From Oxyruncus cristatus (Eukaryota; Chordata; Aves; Passeriformes; Cotingidae), in NCBI GenBank assembly GCA_013399855.1, contig VXAY01002116.1, forward strand, positions 1 to 64,000: a stretch of DNA of 64,000 bases, written 5' to 3'. Below, in pieces: positions 35,104-47,332 of this stretch. Position 1 is the first letter of the stretch; each line of letters begins with the position of its first letter. The notes below the pieces were generated by a model. The model saw only the letters and a program-made list of their open reading frames with translations, searched no databases and was not told the origin of the DNA. The position numbers and the translations under genes were made by a program.

Positions 35104-36243
35104 AGTGTCTTTTTTTCTCCCTCCTGAAAATTTGGAGGAAGCTACTTTTCTATCATTCTAAGAAGCTTGTTTCCTCAGGTGGAAAACATTGCAGTTTAAA
35201 AACTCACCATGGTTCTTAGTCTTGTGAAATAGCCTGATTATAAAGTTGTGGTGTCCTCCCCATCAGCTGAACTGAACCATGACATGGCAGCTTTGTACAC
35301 AGACACTGAAAAGAGCTTACTTTTGTGAAGAGAATAGAAAGATTTTGATTCATTTGTCACCTTAACTGAAAAAATAAGGAAAGTATTGGGACAAGGAATT
35401 TGGACTGATGAGACTTAGAAGGAAAGAAGAAATGGACTCTACAGTGTGCTGTGGGCTCCAAACCCACAAGATTCATGATGCCTAACTGAAAGATTCTACC
35501 TAATACCAACCTGTGAAATGGAACCTGTGAGATGTCGTTCACAGAGAAAATAATTTTTTATATGAAACCCCCCCCACAACTGTTGTTCATTAATTGCATG
35601 CGCAGAGCACACATGGGACAAAGATAAATAGGTCCTGTCGTACCTGAAATAGGAAAAGGGAGCGGGTGATGGCAGGATAGAAGAGACAAAGTGATACATA
35701 AGACATGACAAGAAAGCCAAAGTCTGATAAAGTGAAAGACCAAAATAAGAAAGAACAGTGACACAAAGTCATGGCACAATCTTAACAAGCCAATGTCAGG
35801 ATAAAGGATCATGGATGTTTTCAAGCTGTCTGCAATTTCCTTCGATAAATTGGCTTTAAAGATTTGATAGCATTTTCCACAGGAAGGTCTGCAGCCCTAT
35901 TAAGATGTATGGTATTGGTTAGCCACAGGTTCCAAGTTCCACTACAGTGTCCTTTTCAGTTCAGAGAAAAGGATTTCTTCTATTAGAAATTATCATTAAT
36001 AGCAAGATGCCTGTCAGTTGACCTTTCTCAGCAAAAATATCACTAGTAAGATCTTTCTGAAAAATCTGACATATGCCTCAAATATATCATTTGAATCTTC
36101 ATTCTGAGGCCAAAACCTCATCTTCAACTACATGTTCATAATTCTCATTAATATCAGGAGAAGCTTAGTGCATATCCAAGGGCAAAATTTGTCCTCTGAT
36201 CTTCCAAACGGTCTGAAGTTGTATGTGAATATTTAGGTTCCTA

Positions 36244-36260
36244 CATTCTACATTCTACAT
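36244..36260. repeat. Short ACATTCT tandem repeat
   Basis: Two and a half copies of a 7-bp unit directly abutting the octamer end of the CR1 copy at 36261. It may have arisen from the CR1 tail by slippage. Confidence 0.55.
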
Positions 36261-36466
36261 CATAGAATCATAGTGATATTGGTTGGATTGACTCTTGGAA
36301 GTCCACAGTCCAACTTTTGACTCAGGGAAGGAGTTTTGCTAACACTGGAGCAGATATGTGTTGTCTTTGTTTAATTAAGTCTTCAAAACTTCCAAGTGTG
36401 GAGACTGCACAAACTCTCTGGACAAACTTTTCCAGTGTGGCACTGCCCACTGATAAAGAAAACATC
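36261..36466 (-). repeat. CR1 LINE fragment, minus strand
   Basis: About 200 bp: 'catagaatcatagtgatatt', 'ggttggattgactcttggaa', 'gtccacagtccaacttttga', 'tcttcaaaacttccaagtgt', 'ggagactgcacaaactctct' and 'ggacaaacttttccagtgtg'. This is a decayed CR1 3' end. It runs directly into the hexamer array that follows. Confidence 0.8.
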
Positions 36467-36572
36467 ACTCCTCCTTCTCCTTCTCCTTCTCCTTCTCCTT
36501 CTCCTTCTCCTTCTCCTTCTCCTTCTCCTTCTCCTTCTCCTTCTCCTTCTTCTCTCTTCTTCTCCTTCTCCT
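36467..36572. repeat. (CTCCTT)n hexamer array
   Basis: About 106 bp of a hexanucleotide repeat: the first 80 bp or so are near-perfect units and the right end is interrupted (TTCTTCTCTC). The strand bias is complete, pyrimidine on plus. It produces three overlapping simple-sequence open frames (poly-SP, poly-L, poly-R) that are not genes. It is joined to the inner end of a CR1 copy, near where CR1 carries a T/A-rich slippery stretch. Confidence 0.95.
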
Positions 36573-39500
36573 GACATGTAGAGGAGTTAAGAAAAAGCTT
36601 AAAATTTAACTACTTATTTACACAGCATAGCAGCATAGTTTTCCTTTGCTAGTAAGATAAACAAGAATTTATTTTGGAAACCACAAGTTTTAACTGAGCT
36701 GGGCTGTTGATACTGGGAAAGCCAATGAAAATGTAAGACACAATGCTTTAAAATCTGCTCTGTAAAGCATCTAAAAGGCTTGATTTGTAGTGTTAGCTTT
36801 GACCTCAAAGGTTTAACTCTCTCTGAGATAAGAGATCTGAATTTAGTTGTCAACATGCAATTGTTTATGGGAGCATTAGGAACGGGACTTTACTGCTTGA
36901 GCTTAGATGTTCTGTGCCCTTTGTGGTGCCCAAGGTTGCCTGAGGCATCTTCACATTACAAATGATATACTGGAGGGAACCTATAGAGTGATTCAGCTCA
37001 GTCTAAAGCAAAGATCAGGTGTCCATGGGTAAGTGTCGATAGGTATAGCATATGCCTTTCCTCTCGCTGTAGTCAATGGAACTTTCAGTGATCAATTCTG
37101 ATGCAGGCACAGAGTTGCCCAGCACATTTGAAGTGCCCAAGGGATGCCTGAGCTGTTTGCATGGGCTTGGAAGGTATAGATACCCATATCCTCCCAATCT
37201 GGCAGATGGAAAACAGGTGGAATATCCAAGGGCATCTAATATAAGCAGAAGTCTGCTGATTTTGACTAGGTGTGGGAAGTGAGGAGGAAGATGTTGGTGT
37301 TAGACACACATGCTGAAATCCTGTCAGTAGCCAGCTCTAGTCACTGCCTCCATATCATATAAACAGTCGACTGAATATATTGACACTTTCCAGTGTAAAA
37401 ATTATCTCAGTGTTACTGTTTCCCAACAGTTTAAAGTGTTGTCACTCTAAATGATGGATCTCAGACAGAAAAAAATAAAAAAAAAGAGGATGCTGTGAAG
37501 GAAAGGGGAACCAAAATGAATAAGGGAATGAGAATTTGTGGGCAGTCTCCGACATATGGGGGAATGGAAAGTACTCCACACAGAATGAACTCTGGATGGT
37601 GGAGAACAGGGGCAGGATTGTGAAGGTGGCTCTCTGAGCCCAGAGGTTCAGGGGAACAGGATGATATGTAGGTCACAGCAAGATGGGTGATATGTAAGGA
37701 TCTTGAGGAAAATACATACAGGACATGGTGGGGGCAGAGGCTGGAGGGGTGGAGTCTGCACTGGCTCTACTTTTAATAATAAGGAGCACCAGGGCCTGTT
37801 CACTGGCCCTAAAGCCAGCTGGCATCTCTTGGACACAACTTTGTTGTTAAACACACTCTGACTCCTAAAAAGAAAAAATACATCCAAGATTCCTACTGAG
37901 GTTACTTCTGGCTAGGGCTAGTGCCTGTGTCTAGGCAGCACTGGAGCAATTCTGACTGGTGACAACACCAAGAGGAACTATTTTAGTGACAGCCATGTGC
38001 CAAGGCTCAGATCTCTGTCCTGGAATATTTGATTTAGTAAATGATGTTTGTATTATCTGTTCCCAACAGCTTTTCCCAATGACCACTTTGGATGTAGCTC
38101 TGCTTGGGTGCCAAGTGATTCTTACCTACAGAGGTATGAGCCACTCTGTGTTGATTGCCCTGGAGGCTGTAAAACAATCCTCACAACACATACAACCTTC
38201 CTACCCACTTTCTACCCAGCTTCAACCACAGCTTAATTACTGGCTGAACCACTGACCAGTTTTTAGGTCTTTGCAGAGCCCAGAAGAGCCTTGAACAGAG
38301 TGAAAGCCAAACTGCAGGGTCTGAAAACAGGAACAATAAGCTCTGATAGGACCTGGTGGTAGCCTTCAAAGACAACATGCCAAACTATCCATTAGAATGT
38401 CCGAATTTCATACAGAGAAGCCGAAAAGTTAACTCTCCCAGATACTCCTTCATTGTTTTCCATAATATTGATCTATTCAGAGTTTAGTGGGGAAATTTTA
38501 TTTCAAAGAGAATTTTAATGATTTAAAATGTATTCTTTTTTTTTGATTAAATGGGATGATCTCAGATCTTTGGACTGAAAAAGATCTGTGGCTTTTAGGA
38601 CAGTCTGGTTTCCAGGATCTGAGTCAATCCATCAGTAAGTTTACCCGTAATGTTTGGTCTGTGACAGTCCTGGAGAAATGGCTAGGCAGGAAGCCAAGCA
38701 AGCTTTCATCAAAACATTCCCAGATTTATGGAGCGACATTGTCTGAGCTAAACAGTCCCTCCAAATTGCTTGATTGTGATCAAATGACAAATGAAGTCAG
38801 AATATCTCAGCGTTTCTGAGCAGTTCTGCTCCTGATTAGTACATCTACTCATGTGTCCTTCCCAGGTCCATCATTTCATTCCTTCTATTTCCTGGACAGA
38901 AACAGCAGTGCTGCATTCCCTCTACTTTGTTTGACTTCTCCCAGGGTTCCAAAATCCTTTTTTATCTGATAATTTTCTGGATTTTTTTAACCCCTTTATG
39001 TATCCTCAAATCTACCGTCACCGGAATTTTGCAGTCATTTGTGAAGAACCCATAGCACAGTCTCAATTCATTTAAGAATGTTCAAGACTACACAAATTTT
39101 TATCATACAGAAACCATCTGTGTGGTTCCAGATAAAGAAGAGGGTTCTTGGTCCTCTGCTGGATCATTTATTTGTTATCCTTAGAAGCATGAATAAGGAC
39201 ATGAGGGAGTCTTCTATAAGCCAGGTTGTTACCCATATGATACCTCACCAATTAAAAAAATATTCAAAATATCTCAGCAATGAATAGAGTAATTTATATT
39301 CCTTTTTCAGTTATGGTCAGTGGCACCAATTGAAGTTTCTCCATTTTACTTCTCTTGATTGAATATAAAATGCAGTCTTCCTCTACCATTCTCATCCCTC
39401 TTATTAAAACTAACAAATAATGACTGGAATAATGGTTTTAAAAAAAAACTAAAAAAACCCAATGCGTTTTATCTTTTATCTAGTTCAGAGCTAATGTGCT

Positions 39501-40817
39501 TCCACATAATGTGCTGTAATTCCCTCAGGAGTTGTACGTTAGTTCTTAGTACCCTGGTTCTTCTCTTACATGATGAATTTTCTGTTATATTGCAAACCTA
39601 CAGTAAAACTAGTTTTTCCACTCTCAACCAAAGCTCTGTTTACTGGTTATCACATGAGAACTGTGGTTTTGAGAGACACAAACCAAACAAAGAGTGCTGC
39701 CAAAAGGAAAAAGGAGATGGCACCCTGACTACTGCTCCTAAAAACCATGTAATGGTTGAAGGGATTACTAGACGAATGAAGTGCTGCTTGAACTTAACTC
39801 AATAAGCTGAAGAGAAATATTTGAATTTCTGAAGATCCACATGTTTTGAACAAAAACCAGGAACAGTGATTCAGCATCTCATATTTTCCAGAACCTTCAA
39901 TTTGATGGAAATGTCAGTATTCTGAATCAGAATATCAAAGGAACAGGAGGGTGAAGATTTGGACACAATCAAACTTCTAAGTATCTCAACTAGTCTACAC
40001 TTATGAACCTCTCTCTTCTCTCCTGAAGTGTTCCCCTATGTAGATCAATAATACCTTTTGGCAGGTTTTTTTTTTTCCAGAAATATTTGCTTTATTTCTG
40101 TAGCAAAACTGAAGTGCTGCAAGCATTTCATGTTTGTATGACAGCTTATTGGTATTGTAAGCATTCTGCCGTTGTACAATTGTAGCCCAAGCAGTAAATT
40201 GTCATTCCATTTTTTTACAATGAATTTGACCTGTGTGCTGAACATAATCCCCTACACTCCCATTTTGCTACACTGACTTCAGAAGGCATTTAAGCAGCCT
40301 TGGAAAAATGTTCTAATTTCACTAGTTGCCTTCTTATTTATAACACATTCTTATTCACCTCTTTTTTTAATGCATAAGAACCTTGAAGAATAGCTAAGTA
40401 GATCAGATCACTAATTCCTGTAACCTAAGAAAATGAATTATCTTCTCCTGTATTTTCTAATTGAGCTCCTTGTTGGCCTACATAAAATCAAGCCTGATTT
40501 TTTTTATAGTCGAGAAGGTCAGGGATAGCTATAGCCAATAAACAAAGAAGCAAACAATAATGCAACAATAATAGTTACACAGATTAATGTTAGTACCTGA
40601 ATGCTTAGTGTTCCTGGCAAAATTAATTTTCCTGAAAACATTAATTATTCCTTTTCCTTGGTCCAGTGCAAGTTGAGTAAATGCTATGCTGATCAACCTT
40701 GAAGGTTACAGAGGTTGATACAGCTCTCTGATAAACTTCTGAGTGTCTCAGACCTTGAGAAGATCACACATGCCCTGAAGTCTTCCTCAATAGAGGCTGT
40801 TGCTGTTGTGGTTCCTG
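36573..40817. other. Unique sequence, no gene identified
   Basis: More than 4 kb with no repeat family seen. The 148-codon plus frame at 39359-39805 has no recognisable domain and no clear splice pair. Short GTAAGT-ended segments at 37028 and 38635 have poor acceptors. Confidence 0.4.
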
Positions 40818-40890
40818 AGATCATAGATTAGTTAATGCTATAAAAGACCTCTAAGATTGTTTTCACAACCCTTTTTATGCTGATAGTCTT
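40818..40890 (-). repeat. Decayed CR1 3' tip, minus strand
   Basis: Reads 'gatcatagattagttaatgc' then 'ataaaagacctctaagattg', a weak match to the reversed CR1 end (aatcatagaatc, ggaagggacctctaagatc). Tentative. Confidence 0.4.
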
Positions 40891-40977
40891 CACCTCTCCC
40901 CATGAATTCATTCTTCCCCAAAAGCTGGTTTTCTCCCATCTGAAGCTGGTTGAGTACGAGACAGCTGCTGATACCTG

Positions 40978-41204
40978 AGATTTAGATTAGATGTTAGGGA
41001 GAAATTCTCTACTGTGAGGGTGATGAGCCCCTGGCACAGGTTTCCCAGAGAAGCTGTGGCTGCTCCATTCCTGGAAGTGTTCAAGGCCAGGCTGGGTGGA
41101 GCTTTGAGCAACCTGGTCTAGTGGAAGGTGTCTCTGTCCATGGCAGGGGGGTTGGAATGAGAAAATCTTTAAGGTCTCTTCCAACCCAAATCACTCTCCT
41201 TGAA
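40978..41204 (+). repeat. CR1 LINE fragment
   Basis: About 225 bp, plus: 'gatttagattagatgttagg', 'gagaaattctctactgtgag', 'ggtttcccagagaagctgtg', 'tggaagtgttcaaggccagg', 'gagcaacctggtctagtgga', 'ccatggcaggggggttgga' and 'tctcttccaacccaaatcac'. The octamer tail is lost. Well preserved otherwise. Confidence 0.95.
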
Positions 41205-42770
41205 TCCTCTCTACAGGCACAAAGTTCTGTTTTTGGAATGCTGCCCATCTGACCTGCCTATGGAGGAGCTGCATCGCCAAGTGCATTGCCCAGATCTCTG
41301 ACTGCAAAGAGGGTTTGCAGTGGCTGCCCCAGGCACAGGTAAATCTGCGTTGAGCCACGTGAATTTTGACACCATGCAGGACTGGAAGGGTGGGCAGCAG
41401 AGTTCTCACAGGCTGCACAGAGCCAGGCCATGCTGTCAGCAGAGTAATTCTGCAAAGAGAGCAGAGGTCCAGCCTCTGACACACAGCACTGATCTGGCCA
41501 GTCCACATAGTTCTGCATCATATGTGAACTTAGTGGTTCAGAGACCACTTTGAACATCTCTTTGCTCTGCTGCAGGTTGCCTGGTGTCTATTTTGGCCCA
41601 ATACAGATTCACTTGGAACACTGTCACTATGTGCAAGCACTCTCCTATTTTGACAGTGCTACTGGCTTCTGTGATTTTATGACAAACTTCCCAATATTTA
41701 CTGGTTTGCTTTTGTTTCCCTGAAGGTCTCATTCTTTAATGTCTGCTGCGTAAATGACTGAACTTTCATTTTGAGATGAAATGTAGTCTTCTCACATGGG
41801 GAAATACTTGAAAATTCAGTTTCACGGAGCATCAATCAAGTTAAAACAAACCAACCAACCAACCACACAAAAACAACCCCACTGACATTATTTCAAATAA
41901 TAAATAATAGTGATTCTTATTTTTTAGGAGGGGCTAGATCATGATACTGTTTCTCCCTCAGCAGCCTTGGTTTTTACTAGTGATATGCTGCTCTTTTGAT
42001 CTTTATTTTTTTCTGTAGCAGTTACAGGAAAAAGAACAAGAAATTACTTTTCCTTCAGTGACTGACCACAAATCCTGATGTAGCATTCCTTTCCAAGGTT
42101 AAATTCATCAATTCTTCTCTCTGATTTTCCCCGCACAGAGCACAGGGCATAGAGTTTACCAGAGATGGACAAGGCTGGGCTCACTTTCTGCACTCAGTGA
42201 TTTTCTCTATTTATCCCTCTTGCCCTGCTGTATTCTAATGGCCCCAAGAGATATTTCTGGCAGTTGCAGGAGGTTTGGTACTCTACAATGTCTGGGGACA
42301 GGATGAAAACAAAAAAGACCATCTGCTTTCTGCAGCTTTGGTCACCTGAGCAATGATAAGCACACGTCCCTCCTGGTTCATGGCAAAAGGAAAGCGTGGG
42401 AGGGTGGGAGATGCTATTTCTGCCAGTGTGAGGTACTGAATGTGTGATCACCTACCAGGACATATGGCAATTAGTTCCTGCAGCTCACAATATTCCATAT
42501 GAATCTCTTCTCATCTAGAACCACTGATCTTTTGAGCCTTTCCATCAAGGGAAATAAGGGAGAAGACCACTTAGCAGCTGCTCTCTTCAATTTCTATTCA
42601 AATGCTCATTGTAACTGAGTAAGTTTGCCTTGTCAAAATGCTTTTGAACATGCAAAAAGCTGCTGCCAACATTTTTCTGGCAGTATCTGAGCCTCACCCT
42701 ACCTTTCTTTGCTGGGGATTTCAGACAGCTATAGCCTGAACAAAGAGATCAGCAGTCGGTAGAAGAACTT
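41205..42770. other. Unique sequence, nothing identified
   Basis: Includes a short AACC array at 41848-41863. Open frames at 41191-41557 on both strands are GC-driven and lack domains. Confidence 0.4.
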
Positions 42771-43364
<594 letters not shown>

Positions 43365-44322
43365 GATAAAACTCTGATAAAGCAGCAATTTACCTGTTTT
43401 AAACAAGCAGCCTGTCAGTTCATCATTTCACAGAGGTATCATGTCCCTTCCTTCTGTAATGTCCAGACTTAAGGGAACTTTAAAACTGATGGAAAGGGCC
43501 AAGACTTTACTGCATGAGATGCCTGTTGAAATGTTAATTTGAAAGGAATATAACCCTCTCAATTAGAAAGAGTGCCATGCCCTTTGGCTATCATCCCCTA
43601 ATTAACGTTTGCTCTGATGACATTATTCTGCATGTTTTGTGATCGGATCTGATGCTGATAGGTTTGGGATAGGGTGGAGTTTCTGATGAATAGGGCAGAA
43701 TTGAAATTATCTCCCTCCTGCATTTGCAATTTAAATATATCTCAGCAGAATTAATTGCTTGTGATACAAATACTTTGTTTCTAAGTCATAACTTGATTCA
43801 TGAAGGCTAATTCTCTTATTAGTTGCACACTTTCTCCAGTTGATGATGTCTTTAAAAAAATGTATTTTTAAACCTCATGATTTGTACCAATGAAAGGAGC
43901 AAAATAGACCTTTTCTCTATTATTTTTTTTTAGCTTTCCATCTTTGTAAACTCTGAAACTTTTATTCACACATTTTAGTCTTGTCTCACATGTTAGATAG
44001 AATCTTATAAGGACCTTGGAGCATTCCCATCTGAGCCCTTCTAACAGAAGGAGAAGAGAAAAAAAAATAAAAGGTAATGAACCAAATGTCTCATTAGTGA
44101 CCAGCCGAGGTCAGCAGCTTCCATAAACAGTTTAATCTCATTGTTAAAAGAAATAAGGGTGCTGCTTTAATGTGAGGAATTGATGGATGCTTTAGTGCAC
44201 ATCAGAGAACACTTACTGGAAGAACATTAATGGGAAGAGAACCTGATAGTGAGCATTATAAGCCAACTGGAGGCAAAACTAACTGCAAAGATAAAAAACT
44301 ATAGCTTTTTACAGGAGTAATT
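43365..44322. other. Unique TAAT-rich sequence
   Basis: No repeat or gene recognised. The part from about 43540 to 43780 has several homeodomain-like cores ('cccctaattaacg', 'gcagaattaattgc') in well balanced sequence and could be a conserved non-coding element. That is an impression of texture, not a measured conservation. Confidence 0.35.
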
Positions 44323-45023
44323 GTACCTCAACAAAGAAATCTTTTTTTTTTTTTTTTTTCTGGTAGGTATTGAAGTTTTTTACATATGTTCCCAGTGGCT
44401 GTAGTCATGGCCCATCTTTCCAACCTGCTGGGCTCACTCCACACTGCTGTCAGGCAGAGAAAGTTGCTTCCTAAATTGCAGCTTGGATTCCAGTTTAAAC
44501 ATCCATTGGAAGGGAGTGTGTAGGAGCCCCTTTAGAGGCCTTCTCTGCTGTCCATTCCCTCCTCTGTCCAATTCCTCTTCTACCTCCTCCACTCCCATTG
44601 TTAAGATCACCAAAAGACTTTTGTCCACTATAGCAAACTGCAAAGAAATAGCAAGACCTTTGACAGGACTGCAACCATCACTTCAACCAGCAGGCATGGA
44701 AGTTGCAACTACCAAATCTCATCGTTGCATCAATGGGTGGTAACTATATATCTTTCTACTTCCATCCTTTCTTTCTCTTTCTTTTCTGTACACATTTTCT
44801 TAAGTGTTATTTTTATGCTTTTGTATTGCTATATTATTATAGGTGATAACAACCAAAACAGCTACATACCTGTTTTCCTTTGCAAAAATAAACCCTACAT
44901 GTATATGTATTCACAAACACCAATTGTTCAGTGTCATTTCACTCTAATCCATCCCAAGAGATCTATTAACAATAACCTGAGTTACCCTCACCTTCTGGGC
45001 TGGGTTGTAACAGTACCTCAACA
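44323..45023 (-). mobile_element. Insertion flanked by 11-bp direct repeats with poly(A)
   Basis: The 11-mer GTACCTCAACA occurs at 44323-44333 and again at 45013-45023. Just inside the left copy is a run of 19 T (44342-44360), which is a poly(A) on the minus strand. Just inside the right copy the minus strand starts TGTTACAACCC. Together these suggest a roughly 680-bp insertion on the minus strand, like a retroposed copy with target duplication and tail. The flanks match further with gaps, as 'GAT..' directly follows the A run. A second reading is possible: on plus the segment has AATAAA at 44887-44892 and ends GTAACA, which is LTR-like. Source gene or family unknown. Confidence 0.5.
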
Positions 45024-47190
45024 CACATCTACAGCTATTAATGTCAGGAACTCCTCCTCAGAGGCTCCAGTCTTTTGGAAGCTCTGCCTCATTGACTTAC
45101 ACTTGTTCAACAAACATCCAGTGAGAACAAGTATCTGTTTTCCTTGTCTAAATCATCTCCTTGTTTCCTTCCTCTCACTGATGATTTTATCTCCGTATTT
45201 AATTAGTTACATGTTTGGTTTTTGAAGTACAGTTCTTCTAAAGGACGTCACATAAAATGAAGCTTTGTAGTAGGTTTACAGGTAGCAAAAGAAGAAGGAT
45301 GATAAAAGCTTTATTTTATGTTTCTGCAGAATTCCATTTGCATTTCTGTGGAGCAAGTGCACAATTTTCCATCCTGTAGAAACCAGTAAAGAAAAGAACA
45401 TGGAATGCAAATGTTTTCTGGACACTGCCTGTTTCATCTCACTGCATGTAGATATCCACATCTGTGATGGAGGCTTTCACTCTGACCCCTTTGTATTAAG
45501 AGATTTTTAGAGCATTATCCTTCCCATTCTAACATGTCATATTAACTATTTCCTAGGACTTTTTCTTTTTCTTAAATTTGACTGTAAGAAAAGACTGTGT
45601 TGACTTGCTCCTGTTTGCACATCCACCCAGTAGACCTCTAGCTTTAAGCGTCCTACCCATGATGAGTTTCTGCAAACTAAATGCACAGCCTACTGTTGTA
45701 TCTTCCTTTTCAGAAGGGGAGAATAGAAAGAAACACCTGTTCTAAGGAGCTTTTAAAATGAAAGCTGAGTAGCATCCAGGAGACTCACAGGTTTGACATG
45801 CTGAACTAAGTATGAGGGCAGTGACAACTTCCCTGTAAAAACTTTGTTTGCATAGCGCATCAAGAGTAGTATCTGCCTGAGTCCCACACGGGAGGCACTC
45901 TGGACTGTGAATTTTGGCTCCTGGATTTCATTTCTGGGAGATAATGAGGAAGAGAAGGCACAACAAGATTTCATAAAAAGAGGTAAGAAACCCGTGTGGC
46001 CTGATTCATACTTTTAATACAGGGTATGCATGCTAGTGTAGAACTCCTGATTAATTACAGGTTTTCATCTAACTAGCAACAAAGGCTTCATGCTGGGGTG
46101 AAAAACAGGATGAACAATCTCATCAGTAAAGCTGTGGACAAATTTAGTGCATGCAGTTAAAGTCAAACCTGCATTCCATTGAGCTTAGTGAAAGAAAAAA
46201 TAACCGCCAAAGAAAACCCTCAAAGACTTCAGTAGGCTCTTAGTCTTTTCACCCTCTGCTTTATTATATTGCCCTCTGCTTAATTATGTTTTGGTAGCTT
46301 TATAATCCTTAGAAACTTCTTCAGCCTCCAGATGAGTCTGCCCATAATGAATTCTGGCTTTTTTATATCTTCCTCCAATACAATTCTGAATCAGGGCATA
46401 AGGGCTGCAGCCACCGACTCTCCTGGAGGATCTGACAGAACACTGAAAAAGAATGCTTGATTTTGTCTTTATTGCACCACACATGAATGCTTCCATCTCG
46501 TTAATGTAGGAAATGTGTAATCTGAGGAAGAGGAGCTCGGAAGCTGGGATCATCGGCGCTATGCTTTAGAGCCCCTTTTTTCTTCCATTTTATCTGTTAG
46601 ATGGCAAGACAAATTAAATGTCTCATCATGATGAAATAACAGCTTTTGCAAATGTGTCCATTTGGCAAGAAAACAGTGTATTTTTGTCTGTGCAGTAGCC
46701 TCAGTCCCACAAGGGGACCGACTGGCTTCCAAACTGCAATAAAGGAAATTACAAGCCGGGTTAGTTGTTGTTGGGCTGTTCTTTTTGTGCTCAAAACATT
46801 ATTTGCTTGGTTTTACAGCAAACTTCTCCATCTAGAAGCCTAGTTTGTTCTCAACAACGTTCGCTGTGGAAGCATCTGTGCTGCTCCCTGCCTTTTCTGA
46901 AAAACTGCTCTCCTTTGAGTCCGTGCTTTCCTCTCCTCGTGGTAAAGAGAATAATCTTTGCAAACTCCCTCACAGATGAGAATTCTGCAACACCTAATCA
47001 ATGATTTTATAACACTGCTACTAACTGCTGATGCCCGTGCCAATACTTCAGTGCCTTATAAACTCTGGAATCTGAAAATACGTGAAATCCCAAAGTGAAA
47101 CTCTAATTCCACATCCCTTTATCTCCTTTCCTCCAAGATCACATTTTTCACTCCTGTGTCTTAGGCACATGTTAAAGCAGGAGCACCAAG
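45024..47190. other. Unique sequence, no gene identified
   Basis: No recognisable repeat. A small segment at about 45931-45965 ends in GAG|GTAAGA with an open frame (NEEEKAQQDFIKR), but the acceptor is poor. The block 46560-46780 has conserved-element texture (for example 'gatggcaagacaaattaaat'). Frames on both strands at 46646-47043 are not convincing. Confidence 0.4.
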
Positions 47191-47332
47191 CCTGCCAGAG
47201 ATCTAGAAGTGTTTGAACAATGTTTTCAGGCACATGATGTGATTCTTGGGGCTGTTCTGTGCAGGACCAGGAGCTGGATTTTGATGATCCTTGTAGGTCC
47301 CTTCCAACTCAGAGTATTCTATGTTTCTATGT
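47191..47332 (+). repeat. CR1 fragment, subfamily as at 29825
   Basis: About 140 bp, plus: 'ctgccagagatctagaagtg', 'tttgaacaatgttttcaggc', 'acatgatgtgattcttgggg', 'gatgatccttgtaggtccct', 'tccaactcagagtattctat' and 'gtttctatg'. The wording 'gtgattcttggg' and 'ccttgtaggtccc' marks the subfamily also seen, reversed, at 29825-29936. Confidence 0.88.

Larger units (their letters stand above)
31999..36260. other. Unique sequence with the best exon candidate
   Basis: Over 4 kb without recognisable interspersed repeats. Contains TCTGG units at 32241-32257, a GTTT array at 35082-35103 and the splice-bounded segment 34419-34507. The part at about 33830-33915 ('gggttaattgctcgtgc', 'atttaatgcatgc') has the texture of conserved non-coding DNA. 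Frames at 31999-32605 are GC-driven. Confidence 0.4.

Noticed and set aside
36317..36581. Overlapping poly-SP, poly-L and poly-R frames
   Set aside because: All come from the CTCCTT hexamer array.
39359..39805. 148-codon plus frame
   Set aside because: No domain, no splice or promoter context; within what AT-rich random sequence can produce over 64 kb.
44725..45225. 166-codon plus frame with hydrophobic segments
   Set aside because: It crosses the right edge (45012/45013) of the putative insertion, so its two parts have different origins; the long frame is most likely chance.
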